Positions 6,630-12,224 of a stretch of DNA of 13,597 nt are shown here, one piece after another; position 1 is the stretch's first letter, and each line of letters starts with the position of its first letter. Source of the stretch: Actinomycetota bacterium (GTDB taxonomy: Bacteria; Actinomycetota; Thermoleophilia; Solirubrobacterales; 70-9). The translations under genes were made by a program, and so were the position numbers. A model generated the notes under the pieces. It did not search any database. It worked only from the letters and a program-made list of their open reading frames with translations, and was not told the origin of the DNA. The stretch lies in the NCBI GenBank assembly GCA_005884305.1, contig VAYL01000136.1, forward strand, positions 1 through 13,597, given 5' to 3'.

Positions 6630-7844
6630 ATGACGAAGCCGACAAATCAATCTTTCCGGTGGCTGCCGTGGGCTGCGGGTCTCACGGCGCTCCTCGCGCT
6701 GGTCATGGTGGGCTTCCACGCCCCACCGGCGGCAGCCGGCCAACTCTCTGATCAGCTGGCCGCGAAGCGACATCAGCTCCAGGCGGACAGGGCCCGCCAG
6801 CTCGCGCTCTCGAGCTCGCTCGAGCGCTATTCGTCCGAGATCAGCCGGATCGAGGACCAGGTGGCGGCGCTCAGAGCTCGCGAAGCGCAGGTGAAGCGTC
6901 AGCTCGCGAAGAAGCGGGCGGAGCTTCAGCAGGCCCTCGTGCGTTTGGAACGAGTGCGCCGCCGGCTTCACCGCGCCATGGGCGTGCTGAAGCAGCGCCT
7001 GGTGGACGCGTACGAGGTGAACCGGCCCGACGTGATGACGGTGATCCTGAAGTCACGCGGCTTCGATCAGCTCGCGTCGCGCTACGCGTACGTCCAGGCG
7101 CTCGAGCACCAGGACACCGCGATCGTTCAGCGGACACGGCGACTCCGCGACGAGGTCCATACGACGGTCGTGCGAATACGCGATGCCCGCCGGCGCCTCG
7201 CCGCCAAGCGCGATGAGCTCGTCAGCACCGAGAGCGCCCTCGAATCGCGGCAGAGCTCGCTGGCGGCCGCGCGGAACCGAAAGCAACAGTTGCTCGCCAC
7301 GGTTCGCTCCAACAGCGCCCAGCTTCAAGGCGACATCTCCGACATCGAGGGGAGGATCGAGGCGGCGAAAGCACGCCGCGCCGCCGCCGCCCAAGCCGCA
7401 GCCGCCTCGAGTTCGATCCCGGCTCCCTCGTTCTCGGCCGAGCTCGGGCCGATCCCACCCGGCCAGGCGATCTCGCCGTTCCCGGCTTCGATCCCGGTCA
7501 CGTGGGGGCGAACCGACCAGGGCGTCGACGGCACCACTACGCCGGGTGCGCCGCTCCTGGCCATGGGCTCGGGCACGGTGACGATCGGACACGACCCCGC
7601 CGGCTTCGGCGACTCCTATCCGATCCTCAGCACCTCGTTCGGCGACTTCTACTACGGGCACTGCGTCCCGACCGTGGGCGACGGCGCGCACGTTTCGATC
7701 GGCCAGCCGATCGCGACCGCCCACACCGGCACGTGGGGAAACTCGACGACGCCCGGCGGGTTCGAGATCGGTGCTTGGCCTCCCGGGGACATGAGCGCCG
7801 GCGCCGCGATCCGCGACTGGCTGATCGGGCTGCCCAGGCGCTGA
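6630..7844 (+). CDS. exported coiled-coil protein with degenerate M23-like domain (EnvC/PcsB-like architecture)
   Basis: A 404-residue protein from the ATG at 6630: signal peptide (hydrophobic core about 12-28, Ala-rich end PPAAAG), a long coiled coil (about 38-270), a short Pro/Ser linker, then an M23-like domain (290-404). The segment RLVDAYEVNRPDVMTVILKS in the coil is typical of PcsB/EnvC-type proteins, which activate or perform peptidoglycan cleavage at division. In the C-terminal domain RTDQGVD (294-300) has Asp where M23 enzymes have the zinc His, YYGH (341-344) keeps one His, and GGFEIG (376-381) lacks the HLH pair. Catalysis by the usual mechanism is doubtful. The frame is open back to GTG 6576 and ATG 6597. 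I chose 6630 because GAAGG precedes it and the signal-peptide layout is best, but the spacing is short. A 42-nt gap with a hairpin separates it from the next gene. Confidence 0.85.
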   Translation: MTKPTNQSFRWLPWAAGLTALLALVMVGFHAPPAAAGQLSDQLAAKRHQLQADRARQLALSSSLERYSSEISRIEDQVAALRAREAQVKRQLAKKRAELQQALVRLERVRRRLHRAMGVLKQRLVDAYEVNRPDVMTVILKSRGFDQLASRYAYVQALEHQDTAIVQRTRRLRDEVHTTVVRIRDARRRLAAKRDELVSTESALESRQSSLAAARNRKQQLLATVRSNSAQLQGDISDIEGRIEAAKARRAAAAQAAAASSSIPAPSFSAELGPIPPGQAISPFPASIPVTWGRTDQGVDGTTTPGAPLLAMGSGTVTIGHDPAGFGDSYPILSTSFGDFYYGHCVPTVGDGAHVSIGQPIATAHTGTWGNSTTPGGFEIGAWPPGDMSAGAAIRDWLIGLPRR

Positions 7845-7845
7845 G

Positions 7846-7873
7846 CGGACCCGTCGCCGGCGCGCTGGGTCCG
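7846..7873 (+). terminator. hairpin after the coiled-coil gene
   Basis: Seven-base perfect arms CGGACCC (7846-7852) and GGGTCCG (7867-7873) with a GC-rich 14-nt loop start right after the stop codon. The next gene begins 13 nt later and there is no T-run, so it may attenuate rather than end transcription. Confidence 0.4.
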
Positions 7874-7886
7874 TAGGGTTCGCAGC

Positions 7887-8825
7887 GTGGCTCACGGCAC
7901 GCATGACTTCGAGGACGACGCGCGCAACGAGGGCATCCTCATCTGGGTGAACGGCGAGCTCGTGTCTCGCGAGCGGGCTGTCGTGTCGGTGTTCGACGCC
8001 GGCTTCGTCCTCGGTGACGGAGTCTGGGAGGGCTTGCGCGTGTCGGCGGGACACCCCGCCTTCCTCGAGCGCCACCTCGACCGCCTCTTCGCGGGCGCGA
8101 AGGCGATCATGCTGGACGTCGGCAGCAGTCGCCGCTAGCTGACGGAGGCGATCTACTCAACGCTGCGGGCCAACGACATGACCGACGGCGTGCACGTGCG
8201 GCTCATGCTCACCCGCGGGGTCAAGGCCACCCCCTACCAGGATCCGCGTGTGACGGCGGGCCCTGCGACCGTCGTGATCATCGCCGAGCACAAGGAGCCG
8301 CGGCCGGCCACGGTGAACGAGGGCATCACGCTGTACACGACGCACGTGCGCCGCGCGGCGCCCGATGTGCTCGACCCGAAGCTCAATGCCCACTCGAAGC
8401 TCAACGACATCACCGCCTGCATCCAGGCCTACACCGCAGGCGCCGACGAGGCGCTGATGCTCGACCCGCACGGATTCGTCGCGACGTGCAACTCTACGAA
8501 CTTCTTCATCGTCGCCGGCCCGGCCGACGCGCCGGAGGTGCTCACCTCCGACGGTCGCTACTGCCTCGCTGGGATCACCCGCGCCAACGTGCTTGAGATC
8601 TGCCGCGCCAATCGCATCCCGGCGCGCGAGACGACCTTCAGCCTCACCGACGTCTACGCCGCCAGCGAGGCCTTTGTCACCGGGACCTTCGCCGGCGTCG
8701 TACCGGTCCGATCCGTCGACGGGCGCACCATCGGCGATGGCCGCAGAGGGCCGGTGGTCGAGCGCCTTGAGGGCCTTTACGGCGAGCTCGTCGAGGCCGA
8801 CGTGGCGGCCCGCGTCCCGCCGTGA
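7887..8825 (+). pseudogene. class IV (BCAT/D-amino acid type) PLP aminotransferase interrupted by an in-frame TAG
   Basis: Codons from GTG 7887 to TGA 8823-8825 read as one class IV aminotransferase, about the normal 300-residue length, except for TAG at 8136-8138 (codon 84). Before it lies the N-terminal domain with GFVLGDGVWEGLRV (GxGxxEGxR-type opening). After it, in the same frame, the sequence continues LTEAIYSTLRAND and then the catalytic domain. There, Lys in HSKLND (codon 8397-8399) is the expected PLP-binding lysine, and GFVATCNSTNFFIV is the expected loop, with Thr where most relatives have the PLP-contacting Glu. A single base change of GAG, CAG or AAG to TAG explains the break. 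ATG 8178 could allow restart downstream, but that product would lack the N-terminal domain. TAG is an ordinary stop in neighbouring genes, so recoding is unlikely. The gene overlaps the next one by GTGA. Confidence 0.85.
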
Positions 8826-9553
8826 GCGACGTCGTCCGCGTGGCGACGTGGTCCGGCCCGCGGAGCATCTCCACCGCGATGATGCGTTCGTTCGAGAACC
8901 GTCCGGACGCGGTCGTCGTCGACGAGCCCCTGTATGCCGCCTACCTCGCCCGCACCGGCATCGACCACCCGGTGCGCGAGGCCGTGATCGCCTCGCAGCC
9001 CACGGACCTCGCCACGGTGATCGCCGGCCTCTTCGCGCCCCTGCCGCCCGGCCGCCGCGTTCACTACGCCAAGCACATGGCGCACCACGTGTCCCGCGAC
9101 ATGGACCTGAGCTGGACGCTGGACTTCCGCAACGTGCTGCTCATCCGCGAGCCATTCGAGGTCGTCGCCTCTTATGTGCGTGCCCGGGAGACCTGCGAGC
9201 CGGACGACATCGGGCTGCCGCAGCAGGGGTGGCTCATGGAGCTGTGGGACGAGCACGATCTCGACGTGCCGATCCTCGATGCGAGGGACTTCCTCCGCGC
9301 GCCCGAGGCGCACCTGCGCTGGCTGTGTGAGCGGCTCGGTATCCCGTTCACCGCCCGGATGCTGTCCTGGGCCCCGGGCCCGCGCGAATCCGACGGAGTC
9401 TGGGCGCCGCACTGGTACGCCGCGGTGTGGTCCTCCACCGGATTCGAGCCGCTTCGCCCACGCGAGGTGGCCCTGTCCGATCACGACGCCGCCGTCGCCG
9501 AGGCATGCCGCCCGGTCTACGAGACGCTGCATGCCCGCCGCGTGCGGGTCTGA
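8822..9553 (+). CDS. sulfotransferase-like protein paired with the aminotransferase
   Basis: A 243-residue P-loop-like sulfotransferase-family protein. ATWSGPRSISTAMMRSFENR (residues 8-27) fits the 5'-phosphosulfate-binding loop of PAPS-dependent sulfotransferases. RNVLLIREPFEVVASY (103-118) fits the 3'-phosphate motif with Arg and Ser. VVDEPLYAAYL (32-42) and GVWAPHWYAAVWSSTGF (near 197-213) are further landmarks that I associate with the sulfotransferase-like domain of plant BCAT-like fusion proteins. The GTG start overlaps the TGA of the aminotransferase (GTGA at 8822-8825), which implies translational coupling; no separate Shine-Dalgarno is seen. No membrane segment is visible, so it is cytoplasmic. 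The sulfate acceptor is unknown, and true sulfotransferase activity is not established for this subgroup. A strong hairpin follows the stop. Confidence 0.82.
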   Translation: MSDVVRVATWSGPRSISTAMMRSFENRPDAVVVDEPLYAAYLARTGIDHPVREAVIASQPTDLATVIAGLFAPLPPGRRVHYAKHMAHHVSRDMDLSWTLDFRNVLLIREPFEVVASYVRARETCEPDDIGLPQQGWLMELWDEHDLDVPILDARDFLRAPEAHLRWLCERLGIPFTARMLSWAPGPRESDGVWAPHWYAAVWSSTGFEPLRPREVALSDHDAAVAEACRPVYETLHARRVRV

Positions 9554-9572
9554 GCGGTGTCGGCGCTGGGGA

Positions 9573-9601
9573 GGGCGCCGGGCTCCAGCAGCCCGGCGCC
9601 C
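9573..9601. terminator. bidirectional terminator hairpin
   Basis: Perfect 12-bp arms GGGCGCCGGGCT (9573-9584) and AGCCCGGCGCCC (9590-9601) with a 5-nt loop lie in the 54-nt gap between two convergent genes. There is no T-run on either side; stem strength and placement are the support. Confidence 0.7.
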
Positions 9602-9607
9602 AACCAC

Positions 9608-10060
9608 TCAGCGAATCAGGTGAAAGACGAAGTCGAACTTGGTGCCGGCCGGATTGTGGTACTTGAGCCTCATCTGACCGCGCGCATTGCGGTACGCGCC
9701 GGTGCCCCCGGTGATCGCGAGGGTGCTGTTGCTCGTGTCATAGAAGGGACCCTCGACCGTGATCTGCCCCCTCGGCAGGAACGTGGTCCACATGCACTCC
9801 CATGACTTGCCGACGACGATGCGGACGCACGATCCCTGATCGGTGCCCACCTTCTTCGTGTCGGCGGCGTTGAACACCCTGTTCGCAAACGTGAGGATGT
9901 TGCCGGCGTGATCGGCCTTCGTTCCGTTGGTAACGGCATCCGTGGTCGCGTGCTCGACCACTGTGATCGTGTGACGAGATCTGTGATGCGCGCTCCCGTT
10001 CACCGCGCTAACGAGCACCACCGAAGCCGTCAGAAGCGCGACTGCAAGAATCCGCTTCAT
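9608..10060 (-). CDS. exported allene-oxide-cyclase/dirigent-like barrel protein
   Basis: A 150-residue exported protein. The ATG at 10060 is chosen because AAGGAGGT (reverse strand, 10072-10065) lies 4 nt upstream; the GTG at 10066 lies inside that Shine-Dalgarno. Residues 1-24 form a signal peptide ending NGSA, followed by a His/Arg-rich start of the mature protein. The mature part is beta-rich: VFNAADTKKVGTDQGSCVR, FLPRGQITVEGPFYDT, LAITGGTGAYRNARGQM and FDFVFHLI. The GGTGxYxxARG phrase near the end is the hallmark of the allene-oxide-cyclase/dirigent barrel superfamily. Bacterial members are mostly uncharacterised and should not be assumed to cyclise allene oxide. Two cysteines (SCVR, WECMW) could form a disulfide outside the cell. 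A structured leader of about 140 nt precedes it. Confidence 0.8.
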   Translation of the reverse strand: MKRILAVALLTASVVLVSAVNGSAHHRSRHTITVVEHATTDAVTNGTKADHAGNILTFANRVFNAADTKKVGTDQGSCVRIVVGKSWECMWTTFLPRGQITVEGPFYDTSNSTLAITGGTGAYRNARGQMRLKYHNPAGTKFDFVFHLIR

Positions 10061-10205
10061 CTCCACCTCCTTGTGTCCAGCCGGCAGGAGCCACGTACTG
10101 GCATGACCCCCAGCCGGCGTGCTTTGCCGGGTATCGGCTCAACCCCCCTTGGGGTTTGTCCGACGCTATCGCGTTCTCGGCACCCCGGGGGAGCGGCCCC
10201 GGCCG
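10061..10205 (-). other. structured leader/intergenic region ahead of the barrel-protein gene
   Basis: This 145-nt gap between two same-strand genes holds several small hairpins. They are CCGGGG/CCCCGG (10185-10202), just after the PPOX stop and probably its terminator; ACGC/GCGT (10163-10174); AACCCC/GGGGTT (10141-10156); and CCGGC/GCCGG around GTGCTTT (10114-10130). A 9-base direct repeat, CCAGCCGGC, occurs at 10077-10085 and 10110-10118. The Shine-Dalgarno of the barrel gene is at 10065-10072. No known riboswitch can be confirmed by eye. Confidence 0.35.
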
Positions 10206-10571
10206 CTAGACCGTCCGCGCGCTGCGGCCCGCTCCGAGGCCCCAGCTGACGATCCGCTCCGGATGAATTCGGATCAGTGGCGTCGGCAGGCGGATCGCCT
10301 CGCCTCGCCCACGGACCTCGATTCCCCGCGGTCGCCACGGGTCGGTGCTCTCGAGGTCGTCGATCACGATTGCGACGCGGCCGCCCCGGGCGACGTCGCG
10401 GAACTTCTTCGACCGCTCCAAGTCGCGGCCGCCGACGTCGATCGTCTCCCGTGCTGCGTTATAGATCCAGCCGACCGGGACGACGTGCGGAGTGCCATCC
10501 GCGCCGACGGTCGCGATCCGGCCCAGCTGCTGCCCGCCGCGTAAGTATCGAAGCTCGGCGTCGGTAAACAC
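10206..10571 (-). CDS. PPOX-class F420-dependent oxidoreductase
   Basis: A 121-residue protein of the pyridoxamine-5'-phosphate-oxidase-like split-barrel family. It begins FTDAELRYLRGGQQLGRIATVGADGTPHVVPVGWIYN, a start I know from actinobacterial F420-binding PPOX proteins. TIDVGGRDLERSKKFRDV (43-60), VAIVIDDL (66-73) and DPWRPRGIEVRGRGE (77-91) follow, and it ends with RIHPERIVSWGL. Such proteins are small dimers that use the deazaflavin F420 (some use FMN or haem) in cytoplasmic redox reactions. The natural substrate is usually unknown, as here. GTG at 10571 is the start and no clear Shine-Dalgarno is seen. Gene context (barrel protein downstream, beta-helix protein divergent) does not suggest a pathway. 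Confidence 0.85.
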   Translation of the reverse strand: MFTDAELRYLRGGQQLGRIATVGADGTPHVVPVGWIYNAARETIDVGGRDLERSKKFRDVARGGRVAIVIDDLESTDPWRPRGIEVRGRGEAIRLPTPLIRIHPERIVSWGLGAGRSARTV

Positions 10572-10584
10572 GCTCGACCCGGGA

Positions 10585-10755
10585 TCATGTCACCAGGGTG
10601 CGCCGCGGCAAAGTCTGTCGTGCGCGTCCAGAGGTGGGCTCCAACCACGACCAGATGTCGAGTATCTGCTCTCGCTGGCCCAGATTCTCAGCGCGATTCA
10701 CCAGCTCGACAAGCGCCTTCGCGATCTCGCCCTCGCTGGCTTCATCGAAGCGCAC
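10585..10755 (-). other. possible small ORF upstream of the PPOX gene
   Basis: GTG 10755 to TGA 10585 encodes 56 residues beginning VRFDEASEGEIAKALVELV and including ILDIWSWLEP. The sequence is amphipathic and balanced, roughly three quarters of codons end in G or C, and the stop lies 13 nt before the PPOX start, as in an operon. Against it: no Shine-Dalgarno, no family I recognise, and an in-frame TGA 33 nt upstream of the GTG. It could be a real small gene or a decayed fragment. The rest of the 274-nt gap (10572-10845) holds only the Shine-Dalgarno of the next gene. Confidence 0.25.
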
Positions 10756-10845
10756 GGCCTCAAAGAAAGCCCTCGAGGTGGGGTAGGGTCGTCACGTTGT
10801 CGAGGAGGGTTCCCCCTGGGACGGGTGGCTCTGCAGGAGGTCAGA

Positions 10846-12111
10846 ATGAACCACGCACCACTCGGGCTGAAGTGGCGCCTCGGAGTCTCGTCTGGCCTCT
10901 GTGCATTCCTCGTGCTCGTGACGGGAAGCGCCGCCGGCGCGGCAACCTTCAAGGTCACGAACACGCGCGATTCCGGGTCCGGGTCGCTGCGCCACGCGAT
11001 GCGGGCCGCCAACGCCAATGGCAGCGGACTGGACAAGATCAAGATCAGGACGTCCGGGACGATCCACGCGCGCTCTGAGATCTTCATCCGCACTGACGTT
11101 GAAGTGCGCGGGCCGGGCGCCGCCAAGCTGGCGATCAGAGGACAGGCCGGTCGGGAACAGTTTCCCCGGGCCATCCTCGACGACTTCGGCGCCAAGCCTT
11201 ACCCGTCGGTCACGGTCAGCGGTCTTACCCTCGAGCGCGGCGGCGCGGGCCTGGTCAGCCGCGGTAACTGGACCCTGTTGCGGTGCGTGGTGAAGGACAA
11301 CTCCGGCCACGGCGTCATCAATGAGGGCAATCTCACGATCCGACACAGCAGGCTGACCGGAAATGGAGGGGGCGCTGCCGTCACTGCCGTCGACTTTGGC
11401 GGCCACGGCGGTCTCGTCGTCTCGCGCAGCACCCTGACCCGAAATGCCGTGAAGTTCGGGGGATACCCACACCGCATAGCCGGAGGCGTCACCGTTAAGC
11501 CCGGCGGGAGGGCGATCGTGAGAGCTAGCACCGTGAGCGACAACGTCGCTCGCCTAGGCGGTGGGATCTTTGTCGCCAACGGCGGCGCCGCCACCATCTC
11601 GCGGAGCACCCTGAGCGGCAACTCCGCCACCGAATCGGGTGGCGGGGTCTCCAGCTTCGGCGAACTGACTCTGCTGCAGAGCACCCTTAGCGGAAACTCG
11701 GCGCCCAATGGCGGGGCGATCGTCGCGGCCGCAGGTTCGATCGAGAGCACGATCGTTGCGAACTCGCCATCCGGCGGTGACTGCGTTGGCAGCATCGTCT
11801 CCCAGGGCCACAATCTTGCCGACGACGGCACATGCAACCTCACGGGCCAGGCCGATCAGCCAAACACGGAGCCGCTGCTTCGTCCGCTCGACGACTACGG
11901 CGGATCGACTAAAACGTTCGCCCTTCGGCCATCAAGTCCGGCAGTGGACGCGGGGTTCGCTCAGGGCGCGAATAGCGATCAGCGCGGGCTTCCGCGGATC
12001 GTGGACTACCCCGGCGTCTCCAAGGCTGTCGGCAGTGACAACTCCGATATCGGGTCCTTCGAGCTACGGGCGCCTACCACTGATCGCTTCGGCCGTGACG
12101 CTGGGAAGTGA
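10846..12111 (+). CDS. exported right-handed beta-helix protein with CSLREA-like start and choice-of-anchor-Q-like end
   Basis: A 421-residue protein. GGAGGT at 10836-10841, 4 nt before the ATG at 10846, sets the start, although the frame is open much further upstream. Residues 1-33 form a signal peptide (core GVSSGLCAFLVLVTGSAAG, then AA). The mature protein opens with TFKVTNTRDSGSGSLRHAMRAANAN, the CSLREA-like segment found before beta-helix domains. The middle consists of repeated short strands of the type (S)RSTLSGNSATxxGGGxx..., for example VSRSTLTRNAV, SRSTLSGNSA and LQSTLSGNSA, which are coils of a parallel beta helix. The end, LRPSSPAVDAGFAQGANSDQRGLPRIVD...DIGSFEL, matches the choice-of-anchor-Q type C-terminal domain. 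It is probably surface-bound or secreted; the ligand is unknown. It converges with the broken propeller gene. Confidence 0.85.
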   Translation: MNHAPLGLKWRLGVSSGLCAFLVLVTGSAAGAATFKVTNTRDSGSGSLRHAMRAANANGSGLDKIKIRTSGTIHARSEIFIRTDVEVRGPGAAKLAIRGQAGREQFPRAILDDFGAKPYPSVTVSGLTLERGGAGLVSRGNWTLLRCVVKDNSGHGVINEGNLTIRHSRLTGNGGGAAVTAVDFGGHGGLVVSRSTLTRNAVKFGGYPHRIAGGVTVKPGGRAIVRASTVSDNVARLGGGIFVANGGAATISRSTLSGNSATESGGGVSSFGELTLLQSTLSGNSAPNGGAIVAAAGSIESTIVANSPSGGDCVGSIVSQGHNLADDGTCNLTGQADQPNTEPLLRPLDDYGGSTKTFALRPSSPAVDAGFAQGANSDQRGLPRIVDYPGVSKAVGSDNSDIGSFELRAPTTDRFGRDAGK

Positions 12112-12224
12112 TCGCTGAAGCGGCGAGCATGTGCACGGGACCGCCTACTCCCAGTAGCTCAAGCTGGAGCTGGACACGCCTCAAGGCGCTCGAATCGGTC
12201 ACGCAGAGGAAATCGAGTCCTTGG
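12112..12224. other. intergenic segment with two small hairpins
   Basis: This gap between the beta-helix stop and the restored stop of the propeller gene contains AGCTC/GAGCT (12156-12171) and CGCCT/AGGCG (12177-12188). They may serve as a weak terminator for the convergent genes. No gene is seen. Confidence 0.3.

Noticed and set aside
5874..6971. 365-residue reverse-strand open frame
   Set aside because: It overlaps the M23-like gene in another frame and crosses the start of the divergent coiled-coil gene; no family features.
7053..8075. Long reverse-strand open frame
   Set aside because: It is antisense to the coiled-coil gene and the aminotransferase start; its composition is the Arg/Ala/Gly pattern of a high-GC shadow frame and there are no motifs.
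8136..8138. Recoding of TAG as an amino acid
   Set aside because: TAG ends several normal genes here, no recoding element is visible, and simple mutation or error is more likely.
8777..9607. Long reverse-strand open frame opposite the sulfotransferase-like gene
   Set aside because: A shadow frame of a gene with clear motifs on the plus strand.
10061..10160. c-di-GMP (GEMM-I) riboswitch on the reverse strand
   Set aside because: CAAACC-like and GCAAAGC-like pieces are present, but the GNRA loop, its receptor and the P1 pairing cannot be drawn in the right order.
10492..10845. N-terminal extension of the beta-helix protein
   Set aside because: The strong Shine-Dalgarno and signal peptide begin at the ATG 10846; the upstream part overlaps the PPOX gene and lacks a recognisable domain.
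12151..12200. tRNA-like text (AGTAGCTCAAGCTGGAGC, then CTCGAATC)
   Set aside because: Only the D-arm-like stem forms. There is no 5-bp anticodon stem with a 7-nt loop, no T stem around the TTCGAATC-like bases and no acceptor stem.
12074..12224. Continuation of the propeller frame to the TAG at 12074
   Set aside because: Sequence after PPTVPAGQ in this frame has no propeller pattern, while another frame gives the recognisable CKxGGW tail ending at 12225.
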